This document shows positions 39,317 through 49,600 of a DNA stretch of 64,000 nucleotides, piece by piece. The position numbers and the translations under genes are program-made. The notes beneath the pieces are model-generated. The model was not told the origin of the DNA, did not search any database, and saw nothing but the letters and a program-made list of their open reading frames with translations. This DNA comes from Lishizhenia sp. (GTDB taxonomy: Bacteria > Bacteroidota > Bacteroidia > Flavobacteriales_D > Crocinitomicaceae): assembly GCA_007117355.1 (NCBI GenBank), contig SKGS01000044.1, positions 1 through 64,000 of the forward strand. The letters are read 5' to 3'. Numbering within the stretch: the stretch's first letter is position 1; every line of letters begins with the position of its first letter.

Positions 39317-40077
39317 AAAAAACAAGTCTCTTTTTTGTTCTAGTATTCTTTTTTAGTAGTCTAAGTTTAGGGCAATACATTGCTAAACAAGAAAACCTCG
39401 TCTCCCGATACAAACCTGGTGTTGGTTGGTTTTTTTCTGGCGCAAAGCCTTATGAAGAAGGTAAACTAAGAAAGTACGATAGGTTAATGATAGACATTAC
39501 CTACGATGACTGGCACGGAGATAGGGATTACTTTACTAGCCCCTGGAATTCTATAGGTTTTAGTGTAAGCTGGATGAACAACATTGTCTTGACCAAAGCA
39601 AATACATTTAGCATTGGTTGGGGTTTAGGTTACAGTAGATTCAACAACCGAAGTCTGTTAAATATTTTTCACAACGATGAGGAAGGGTTCACACAAGCGG
39701 TTGTTATTGACCCGGATGATTTCCCAAATGAAAAGAGAAGTTTTCATGCCAATTACATTGAACTACCAATTGAGTTCCGTTTTAGAACGAAAGGCTACCA
39801 GCACTTTAAGTTTATGGTAGGTGGAAAAATAGGTTATCAGTTAAGTGCAATTCGTAGAACTACATTTTTCGCTAATCAAGAAGGAAGCGGCACAAAATAC
39901 ACGAATAAATTGTCTGGCTTTCCAGACAATAATCCTCTGCGATATGGGGTTACAGCGAGAATTGGAATTCGAAACTATGCTTTGTTTGCAGCCTATTATT
40001 TTTCGCCTATTTTTCAAAACGAACAAAGTATTCAATTAACACCGCTTTCCGTTGGGCTTACGATTTCATTGTTTTAA
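39313..40077 (+). CDS. outer-membrane beta-barrel protein (PorT-like)
   Basis: GTG at 39313 overlapping the galE stop; signal peptide KKTSLFFVLVFFFSSLSLGQ; beta-rich with IELPIEFRFRTKGYQHFKFMVGGKIGYQ; ORF-track start 39226 lies in galE. Confidence 0.7.
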   Translation: MKKTSLFFVLVFFFSSLSLGQYIAKQENLVSRYKPGVGWFFSGAKPYEEGKLRKYDRLMIDITYDDWHGDRDYFTSPWNSIGFSVSWMNNIVLTKANTFSIGWGLGYSRFNNRSLLNIFHNDEEGFTQAVVIDPDDFPNEKRSFHANYIELPIEFRFRTKGYQHFKFMVGGKIGYQLSAIRRTTFFANQEGSGTKYTNKLSGFPDNNPLRYGVTARIGIRNYALFAAYYFSPIFQNEQSIQLTPLSVGLTISLF

Positions 40078-40251
40078 TATAAAGAAATAAAAAGGGGTAT
40101 ACCTTGATTAAACTGGTTGTTTTAACTTGTTTGTTTATTACCATTAAAACAAAAGAAGAACTTGTAAATGTTAATCAAATCTGTAATTACCTTATACATT
40201 TCCTTTTAAAAAATCAATTAAGACAAGGTTAAGCTTAAAATAAAACACTAA

Positions 40252-40293
40252 ATTCGTTTCACGACTTTCTTAAACTTTAAATTAGAAACGAAT
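40252..40293 (+). promoter_or_regulatory. inverted repeat abutting a start codon
   Basis: ATTCGTTTC (40252-40260) / GAAACGAAT (40285-40293), second arm ends at the ATG of 40294. Confidence 0.35.
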
Positions 40294-40479
40294 ATGAGCG
40301 AGCAAGAAGTATTAGATAAAATCAAGTCTTTAAAGTCAAATTTGACAGGTAATATTTTTGAAGACGGTGAAGTGCAACAAGAGATTTATGAACTTAAGAA
40401 AAAGCTTCGTCCCGAAATAGAGTCTAATCCCGAATTGGATGATTTCGACGATGAAGATTGCTTATATTGTGGAAGCTAA
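40294..40479 (+). CDS. small acidic protein with C-terminal CxxC
   Basis: 61-aa ORF ending DDFDDEDCLYCGS, directly upstream of the 40482 ORF. Confidence 0.6.
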   Translation: MSEQEVLDKIKSLKSNLTGNIFEDGEVQQEIYELKKKLRPEIESNPELDDFDDEDCLYCGS

Positions 40480-40481
40480 CC

Positions 40482-41150
40482 ATGCCTTTTATTAAAGCAA
40501 TCATACTGTTTTGTTTATCTGCAATTGTAGCTACAGGCTGTATTGAGTTAATTGAAGACGTTTCATTAAACGAAGATGGCGGTGGGGTTTATAAACTAAC
40601 AATCAATCTTAATAGCAGTCAGGTTAAAATCAATTCTATTTTAGCCATGGACAGCATAAAAGGAAGAAAAGTACCCAATAAAATGGATATTGAAAAATCC
40701 ATTTTAGAATTTAAGACCGCACTTCAATCAGAAAAAGGAATAAGCGATGTGAAATTGGAAGCAAACTTAGATGATTACATTTTTAAACTAACCTGTTCTT
40801 TCGATGATTACAACTCTTTGTATCCTTCTATTCAAAATGCTGGAAATAATATACAAAAAAGAGAAAATAATAAGGAAGCGATTGTCACACCTTGGTTGTT
40901 GTCTAAGGCTAGTTTTACTAAAAAACCACTCTTTATTGAAGATGAATGGCGCAGCAAACTAGCAGCAGAAGAAGATAACCAACTACTAAAAAAAGGAAAA
41001 TATACTTTTATTTTGCGCCCTATTAAAGCGATAAGCACTGCTTCACCCGAAACCATTAAAATAGCTAAAAATAATCGTGCAGCACTATGGCAAACCTCTG
41101 TTTACGATTTAATTTTTAAAGAACAAGAAAAACTTCAAATAGAGTGGTAA
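40482..41150 (+). CDS. putative lipoprotein of unknown function
   Basis: MPFIKAIILFCLSAIVATGC lipobox-like; internal ATG preferred to 40458. Confidence 0.65.
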   Translation: MPFIKAIILFCLSAIVATGCIELIEDVSLNEDGGGVYKLTINLNSSQVKINSILAMDSIKGRKVPNKMDIEKSILEFKTALQSEKGISDVKLEANLDDYIFKLTCSFDDYNSLYPSIQNAGNNIQKRENNKEAIVTPWLLSKASFTKKPLFIEDEWRSKLAAEEDNQLLKKGKYTFILRPIKAISTASPETIKIAKNNRAALWQTSVYDLIFKEQEKLQIEW

Positions 41151-41162
41151 AAGGGTGGCTAA

Positions 41163-41702
41163 TTAATGCCTTCCTGCGGCGAAAAAATGCCTTTTGTAAT
41201 AAGGGTCAGATATATCACTAATTACCACTCCTTGACTTCTAGATGCATGAACAAACTTTCCGTTTTGCAAATAGATTCCAACATGGGAAACATACGACTT
41301 GTTTATCTTGAAAAATATCAAATCCCCCTCTTGCAATTCGCTTTTTTCAATTTTCTTGCATTGTCTGTAAATGGAGGATGCGGTGCCAACTATCGGGTCA
41401 AAATAAATCGCCTTGGAGAGCTGCATAACAAGTCGAGAGCAATCAACACCTTTTTTTGTTCCATGTCCGTATTTGTAAGGAACACCAAACCAATCGTTGA
41501 TTTCACAATATAAATCTTCACAAACAATAGCAGAAGAGTTAATTCCATACTGTTCAAAAAGGTCAAAAGAAGCACTGTCTAAACAATTAAAATGTTCAAT
41601 ATTTATACTTTCTGAGTGGACAGTATCATGATAGTTGTTGCCTAATACGAAGCTTTGAAAAAGCACTACAACAAATATCAAAAAGAGAAAACGAATGGAC
41701 AT
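41163..41702 (-). CDS. C40 family peptidase (NlpC/P60)
   Basis: GVPYKYGHGTKKGVDCSRLVMQLSKAIY...LQEGDLIFFKINKSYVSHVGIYLQNGKFVHAS. Confidence 0.92.
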   Translation of the reverse strand: MSIRFLFLIFVVVLFQSFVLGNNYHDTVHSESINIEHFNCLDSASFDLFEQYGINSSAIVCEDLYCEINDWFGVPYKYGHGTKKGVDCSRLVMQLSKAIYFDPIVGTASSIYRQCKKIEKSELQEGDLIFFKINKSYVSHVGIYLQNGKFVHASRSQGVVISDISDPYYKRHFFAAGRH

Positions 41703-41808
41703 ACCTTTTTCTATTTGGCTGCGAAATTACACAAGTTGAATCAGAATGTATAATTACAAATACAAAAAAAGGTTAACAACAAAATGTTAGTTTACTGTTT
41801 TAGAAGAA

Positions 41809-42021
41809 CTAAGCGTTACGACCATTACGTAACGAAGAAAAGCCAAACAAGTGGTAAATAGGACAAAATTTGGTTAAACTACTGGTGAAGAAAATTATTC
41901 CAAAAATCAACAACACTAATGCTGTTGAAGTATTTACAATATTGAAAAGGTATAGTAGCGTAAAAATAACAGTTAAACTTAAACGAATAATACTATCTAT
42001 GGGGCCAAGGTTTTTTCTCAT
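41809..42021 (-). CDS. YgaP-like / DUF2892 membrane protein
   Basis: MRKNLGPIDSIIRLSLTVIFTLLYLFNIVNTSTALVLLIFGIIFFTSSLTKFCPIYHLFGFSS. Confidence 0.85.
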   Translation of the reverse strand: MRKNLGPIDSIIRLSLTVIFTLLYLFNIVNTSTALVLLIFGIIFFTSSLTKFCPIYHLFGFSSLRNGRNA

Positions 42022-42206
42022 AATTTTCAAATGAGCCACAAAAGTAATGACTTTATTCGAATAACAATGTAACAAAAGTGCTATTGTATATTTGGTTTTA
42101 CTATTTTATTAGTGGTTTTAATAGTTTACCGATATGCGATGTATCGAATTTGTAGAGATAAAGTTAATAGAATACGGGTTAGCAAATAATAACGCTGTTT
42201 TTCCCT

Positions 42207-42854
42207 TTAATTCTGAACAAAATCGCTCAAAAGTTTGATTTGATTTCGGTACAACAATAGAAGTTTATCGTTCTCCATTTTTTTCAATAAACGAGAAATT
42301 ACTACACGAGAAGTTGCCATGTCTGTTGCTATTTGCTCATGGGACAGATTAATGAGTGAAGAGCCAGAAGTTGAAGCCTTTAGCTTTAAATAATTTATCA
42401 AGCGTTCATCTAGTTTTTGAAAAGCTATTTGGTCAATTGTATGAAGCATTTCATTAAAACGATTTCTAATGGTGGTCATTACAAAGCTTTTCCAAGTAGG
42501 ATACGTCATTAACCATTCATCCATTACCGCAATTGGAATAGTCAACATTTCAACATCTTGTTCGGCCACGGCTTTTATTTCGCTTGGAAATTGTTCCATA
42601 CAGCAAGTAAATGTCATGGCGCAACTCTCTTTAGCATTTACAAAATAGAGCAAAATCTCTCGGCCTTCTTCGTCCATTCTAGAAACCTTAACAATTCCAG
42701 AAACAATAACTGGCATAACTCGAACGATTTGACCATAATCTAAAATCGTATCACCAGCTTTAATTTCAGCATAAGAAGATTTTTCTCTCAGCTCATTTAA
42801 AAGCTCTGGCTCAAATACATGTTTAAAATGTTCTAAAACATCCATTTCCTTCAT
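42207..42854 (-). CDS. Crp/Fnr family transcriptional regulator
   Basis: cNMP-binding-like fold with ESCAMTFTCCME, C-terminal HTH (SHEQIATDMATSRVVISRLLKKME). Confidence 0.9.
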   Translation of the reverse strand: MKEMDVLEHFKHVFEPELLNELREKSSYAEIKAGDTILDYGQIVRVMPVIVSGIVKVSRMDEEGREILLYFVNAKESCAMTFTCCMEQFPSEIKAVAEQDVEMLTIPIAVMDEWLMTYPTWKSFVMTTIRNRFNEMLHTIDQIAFQKLDERLINYLKLKASTSGSSLINLSHEQIATDMATSRVVISRLLKKMENDKLLLLYRNQIKLLSDFVQN

Positions 42855-42933
42855 TATTAAAAGTCATAAAAATAGTAAATCCTTTTTTATAGGAAAATGC
42901 TTTCACTGCTTGTCAAAGCATGTTTTTAAACAG

Positions 42934-42958
42934 AGCCAGAACAATGAAAGTCCTGGCT
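42934..42958 (-). terminator. hairpin downstream of the bacilliredoxin gene
   Basis: AGCCAG ... CTGGCT stem in the gap between 42854 and 42976. Confidence 0.45.
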
Positions 42959-42975
42959 TTAGTATAAATTTGTTC

Positions 42976-43389
42976 TTAACAATAAGCTTTGTAAGCTTCT
43001 TGCAAGTTTTCAGCAATCATCTGAGCCGAACCACCTTCAATATGATGGCGCTCTAGAAAGTGCACCAATTTACCATCTTTAAAAAGTGCAATAGATGGAG
43101 AAGAAGGAGGGTATGGCAAAAAGTACTTTCTTGCCTGTGCAGTCGCTTCCGAATCAACACCAGCGAAAACCGTTGCCAATCTATTTGGTTTTAAATCACC
43201 ATTTAACGATAACTTTACACCAGGACGCATATTTCCAGCTGCACACCCACAAACGGAATTAACTACAACTAATAAACTTCCTTCTTTTTGGTTGATTGCC
43301 GAATCTACTTCTTCAGCACTAACTAATTGTTCAAATCCTACTGAAACTAAATCTTGTTTCATAGGAGCTACTAATTCTGGAGGGTACAT
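42976..43389 (-). CDS. BrxA/BrxB family bacilliredoxin
   Basis: MYPPELVAPMKQDL...VVVNSVCGCAAGNMRPGVKLSL, CGC motif. Confidence 0.92.
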   Translation of the reverse strand: MYPPELVAPMKQDLVSVGFEQLVSAEEVDSAINQKEGSLLVVVNSVCGCAAGNMRPGVKLSLNGDLKPNRLATVFAGVDSEATAQARKYFLPYPPSSPSIALFKDGKLVHFLERHHIEGGSAQMIAENLQEAYKAYC

Positions 43390-43629
43390 ATCTTTTAAAA
43401 TTTTAATTCATTATTACTACTGCAAATTTAATAAGACAAAATAAAAATAAGGTCTTGATTTTACATTTAATACGTTTTAACCATAGTTTTATCACTGAAT
43501 TTTTTATTATAAGCCTACTTTACATTTTTGGCATGATAAATGTTTTAGTTTGGTTTTTTTTTGCAACTTCTTGATATGCATAGGAAATGATAAATATTAA
43601 CTATTTTTGAACTTTCAAAAAATTCGTTT

Positions 43630-46600
43630 ATGAAACAGATATATATTCTCTCAGTATTGTTCTTGTTGACAGCACTTTCCGCAATAGGTCAGCGTATTCG
43701 TTATGAAGAAAAATCTAATGTGTTTTTTGGAATAAACGGTGGAAATACTTGGCACACCTCCGATGTTCAAAATGTTGATGCCGGTTTAAGAGGGGTTGGC
43801 TTTCTTTTTGGTACATCGCTAAATCATGATTATGGTAGGTTGTTTTCATATGACATTAGGTTAAGAGGGCTATATGGAGTCTGGTATGGAATGGACAATG
43901 AAACAACAGACCTAATAGAACAAAATGCTGCTGTAAATGCAATATACGGAGACTTAGGCCATGGTGTTGTACAAAACTTTCGCTCTACACAATTTCGTGC
44001 AGCACTAGAACTTGCTATTCATGCTAATCGTTTCAGAGAAAGAACACGTATAGACCCATATATTTTTGCTGGAATTGGCTATACAGGCACAAGAACAATG
44101 GGTGACTTGCTAGATTCAGATGGTATTCCTTATGATTATGCAAATAATCCAACAGGGGGTATTACTAATGGAACGTATGAAACACTCTTAGATATAAACG
44201 GAGCTGGTGATTCATACAGTGATTCAAGAAGAAGCGTGAATCTTTTGCCAAGCCTTGGTGTTGGATTGGGGTATTACCTGACCAACCGTTTCGCGTTTGG
44301 TTTTGAACATAAAACAACTTTTTTTAACTCCAATTATTTTGATGGTACAATAGTAGATCAAAGTTCCGCCATCTCTTCTTCTAATGATTTATATCATTAT
44401 TCGGGAGTTTATTTTCGTTGGTACTTAAAACCATATGATCCAGATAGGACTGCCAAAACAAGACCGCATACTCCGCCTCGTCCTCACACTCCTCCGCCAC
44501 CACCGAGACAGCCTTCTGATGTTGGAACTATTAAAACTCCAACACCACCATCTGTAAGGTTTACTCAACCGTCAAATACAATTCAAGTTGTTTCTGATCC
44601 ATCTTTTGTGTTGAGGGCAGAAATAATGAATGTACCCACTTCGCAAAATGTAGTATTTAGACAAGATGGAATTGAAAACCACCAGTTTACTTATAATGGA
44701 TTAACCGGAAGTTTTCAAAGCACCGTTCAATTAAAACCTGGTCAAAACATTTTTAGACTTAGAGGAACAAATGAGTATGGTTCAGATGAGGCTAGTGTCA
44801 CAATTATTTACGAACAAGAACAGGGATTGCCTCCTGTAGTAAAAATTAACGACCCGTCTAATAACCCGCATAATACAACAAACACTAATAGAAACGTGAC
44901 AGCAAATATTCAAAACGTTTCTCAGAAAAATCAGGTAATAGCGACCTTGAACGGTCAGTCTATTGGCAGTGATTTTAATTTTTCCGCATCAGGCTGGAAT
45001 AACTTCTCTAAAAACTTCCCTTTAGAACTCGGAGCAAATACCATAAAAATTACTGCAACTAATGAATTTGGAACAGATTCAGATCAAGTCACAATAATTT
45101 ATTCACGTAAACCAGAGGAGTCGATTGACCCTATTGTGCCACCTTCTGTTACATTTACGAATCCAATATTTAGTTCCGTAACTGTTACTTCACCAAATTT
45201 CCAACTTCGAGGAAATGTTTTTGAAGTGGATAGTAGAAATAATGTAACGTTCATTCAGAATGGAATTACTAATTCTAATTTCTCTTATTCGGTTACAAAC
45301 AAGCAGTTTTCGAGTAATGTAGTGTTGCAGCCTGGTCCAAATGTTTTCCAATTGATTGGAACCAACGCAGCAGGATCAGATCAAAAGACAGTCGTTATCA
45401 CTTATGATATTCCAAGTCCTACTCCACCAATTGTAACTATTACTCAACCTTTTGATAATCCATTTACTACAACAAACTCAACGACTAATGTTCGAGCAAC
45501 TGTATTAAATGTCAATCAAAAGAATCAAATAACAGTTCGAATAAATGGTACCGCAACATCCAACTTTACGTTTAATGCATCAACTTCTCAAGTAAACTTA
45601 ACTGTTCCGCTTCAAGAAGGAAACAATACGGTGAGAATTAGCGCAACGAATACAGATGGCTCAGATAGCAAACAAACCTCAATTATTTACCGTAAACCTG
45701 TCGTTGAATTACCTCCTGTAGTTGAGTTTGTTTCGCCAGCTTATTCGCCATATAACACAGAAGAAGAGACCGAAACAGTTACAGCTTCTGTCTATAATGT
45801 GAACACTAAAGAACAAGTCACAGTTCTTCTTAATGGAACAAGTATTTCGAATTTCAATTTTGCTGCCAATACAAACACCAATGCAACGGTTAGTATTCCA
45901 GCAAGCTGGATTGAAGGTGTTAACGTTGTTACTGTAACAGCTACAAACAATGCTGGAGTAGATTCTAAAAACACAACGATTATTTACAAAAAACCAGAGC
46001 GTTTGCTTCCACCAGTAGTTGCTTTTGTTAATCCTGTAGAAAACCCTAAAACTGTTTTTGTTTCTTCTTATCCAGTGCAAGCTACGGTAAAACATGTTTC
46101 TTCTAGTAATCAGATTCAATTGCGCATCAATGGGGTTAGTACTTCAAACTTCACTTACAACCCAGTGTCAGAGCAAATGAACTTCACAACCAGTTTGTTG
46201 TCTGGTGCAAATACCATAGAAATAACAGCGACGAACAATCAAGGTCAGGATACAGAAACAACTACAATCATTTACAGAAAACAAAACCCTGTTTTGCCTC
46301 CAGTCGTTACCATCGTATATCCATTTACGCAAAATTACACGGTTAATACTTCAACAGTATCCATTAATGCAACACTTCTAAATGTTGCCACTGCAAACGA
46401 TATTACGGTAACAGTAAATGGGTCTAGTGTAAGTAATTTTGTTTTTAACACACAGACAAAAACCCTAAACTACACGATGCCTTTGAATGAAGGGTCTAAT
46501 TCTATTACCATTGTTGGAATAAACAACGCAGGAAGCGATAGTGATACAAGAAATATCATTTATAACAAGGAGCAAACGCTTGAGCCTCCAATTGTAACAT

Positions 46601-49600
46601 TTATTAATCCAGCAAACGCAGGTCTTCAGGTTACACATCCAACCTATATTATGAAAGCGACAGTGGAAAATGTTCAAACTAAAAATGATATCAGAGTTAG
46701 ATTTAATGGACAAACAATTAGTCCTTCCAACTTCTCGTTCAACCCTGCTTCAAAAGAAGTGACTTACACTTCTAGCTTGTCGTTAGGTAATAATATGTTT
46801 GAAGTTCGAGGTACAAATTCTGCTGGCGTTCATGAATCAGCGATAAACATCATGTACGTTGAGCCAGCACCAGAATGTGAAGCACCAACAGTAACATATG
46901 TTCAGCCAGCTGCTAGCAACCTAACAGTTGAAAACGATGAGTTTATGATTCGTGCTTTAGTTAACCATGTTAATTCAGCAAGTGATATAATATTAAAAGT
47001 TAACGGCGATAATATCGGAAACTTCAATTATTCAACCTCTTCGAAAATTCTAAGTAGAAAGGTAAATTTAATGGAAGGAAATAATGTAATTGAGATAATT
47101 GCACAAACTTCATGTGGTAGAGCGGATGTTACAACTACGTTAGTGTATCAGCCACCTTATGTTCCATGTGATGAGCCTATTGTTTCTATCTTGGAGCCAG
47201 ATGCTTATGGATACTCAACAACAAAGAGTCAAATTGAACTTACTGCAACGGTATCAAATGTTCAAAATGCTCAAGAGTTGCAATTAATTGTTAATGGTAC
47301 TTCTCGAAACTTTAGTTTTGACTTAGGAACACACATAGTAACAGCTTCTATTCCTTTAAATTTAGGAAACAATAGTATAGTGTTATCTGCAACCACAGAT
47401 TGTGGAACCGATGCGGAAAGTTGGAATATTAAAAGAGAAGCTTGCCGACCACCAGTAATTACAGTAGATGCTTCCCCTGCACCTGAAAACGGGGTGGTTA
47501 CTACAAGTCAAATTTCGCTATCAGGAACTATAACCGACGTGGTGCAGAGTGCAATTACGGTAAGTGTAAACGGGCAGCCAAGAAACTTTGTTTACCAAAC
47601 ATCTACTCAACAATTTACATCTTCGGTTTCACTAAACGAAGGTTCTAATACGATTGTAATACAAGCAAATAATTCTTGTATGGCAGTTTCGGAAACAATC
47701 GAAATCTCTTACGAGCCAATTGTTGTTCCCGACCCTCCAACAGTTACGATTACAAACCCGGCTAGTTCTCCTCAAACTGTTTTTACAGGGGTTTACAATG
47801 TAGAAGCTACAGTAACAAACGTTCAAAATGCTCAACAAGTTAGTGTTCAAGTTAATGGTGCTTCTCGCAGCTTCCAATTTCAAGCTAGCACAGGAAAGGT
47901 AAGTTTTAACCAAACGCTGTCAAGCGGAATGAACACTATTGTAATTAGTGCTGTAAATGAAGCTGGAAGTGCCTCAGACGAAGCAGCAATTGTTTACAGA
48001 GTTCCTGTAACAATTAATCCTCCAGTGGTTACATTTACACAACCGAATACACCAACTACGGTTGTAACAGAAGACGGAACAATTCAAGTAACAGGAACAG
48101 CAAGTAACTTGGTTAGCGAAAACCAATTTGAATTGTTAGTAAACGACGAACCTTATTCAAACTTCACAAGCTCATTGTCTTCTGACGGTTTGTTATCGTT
48201 TAGTTTACCCATTGCTATAAGCCCTACTCACCCTATTTATGTTATCACTGCGATAGCAACAAATAGCGCAGGGTCTGATCAAGATCAAATTGAAATAATT
48301 AGAGATGTAGAAGAGGAAGAAGACGATTGTGAAGCTCAAATACAGGTTAGCTTTGATTCCGATCATAAAGGAGCAAGTGTCACCAGTACTCAACCAATAA
48401 CGAGTGTTGTGTTTAAATACACCGAAGGCACCCTTCAATCATTTAGTGGTTTAAATAGCTCTTCTGTTAACCTTAGAGCCTCCACAAATAACATGGATAA
48501 ATGTCTAGAAGGATTATGGGTTATGTCTGGATGTTTAGACGACCGTTTAACTTCTGGTTATGGTAGATGGTTCGAGCACGAAGGATATGACGGAAGTTGT
48601 GAGGCTCCTGCTTGTGACCCGCCGTCAATTCAATTAATTAGCGCATTGGAAACGCAAGAATCAACCTACTTATTCGAATTCACAGCAACTAATGTGAACT
48701 CTAATGAGGTAGGAGTAACATACAATGGTCAGCCAGTAAACTGCAATTACAATAGTTCAACTGGCAAGTTTAGTTGCTCCATTAAACTCCAAGGCACTGC
48801 AAACACTTTTGTTGTGACAGCAAACGGTTGTGAAACAGTTACTGAAGTTTTCGAAGTTACTTTTGAAAAAGAATGTAATGAGATAACTTACAGTCTAGGT
48901 TATCCTTCCACTAATAATTTAACAGTGGAAGAGTCAGGTATATCACTGTTTTTAACAGTTAATCACGCCGACCCAAGTGCCACTCAAGCGACGTTGAATG
49001 GAAACCCTGTTGCTTCTCAATACACTGGAACAACACTAAGCGTTTCAGACTTAAAACTTCAAGAAGGTGCGAATCAGATTAGTATTCAACTTAGAAATGA
49101 TTGTAGTAATAAAAATGTTAATTACACGATTACATACAATGTACCAGCTTCATGCGGCCCAGCAATTAATTTAGGAAATTCTGAATGGGAGTTTTGTTTA
49201 GTTACACCGTCTGGAAGATTCAATAGCAACTACTTGAAAGCAAACCCGAATTTCTCTTATTCAGGTACAGCTTCTAGCCTATATTTTTTACCAATGTCAG
49301 GGGGGTCAAATGTAACAGTTAATGGAAAAGACTATCCAATCCAAGCCGGTATGTATTATTTGTTCCAAGGTAATTTAAGTGTTAGCATTAGCAGAAATGG
49401 AAATTGGGAAGTATGTGTTCAAGCAAGTACTAATCCGTTGTTTGGAAATGGAGCAAGAAGACCTTCTAGTCCTTGTGAAATATCGACACCTCCTGCGCCG
49501 ATACGTCCTGGCACTGTCGCACCTTCTGGAACACCTGGTACAACAACTCCAACTGGGGGTACCATAAGAAATCCAACAACAACAAGAAGGGTGACTATCC

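Noticed and set aside
40255-40262. GTTTCACG half-site resembling parS upstream of 40294
   Set aside because: Only half of the palindrome is present; better explained as an arm of the local inverted repeat
45709-46119. Antisense ORFs (45709-46119, 46465-46713, 47632-47913, 49375-49761) inside the giant repeat gene
   Set aside because: Low-complexity C/N/R/S-rich translations opposite a strongly supported CDS; shadow ORFs
44545-49155. DNA-level tandem repeats / CRISPR-like array in the 44-49 kb gene
   Set aside because: Repeats are protein-level, about 90-100 aa and diverged at the nucleotide level; no short identical direct repeats with unique spacers
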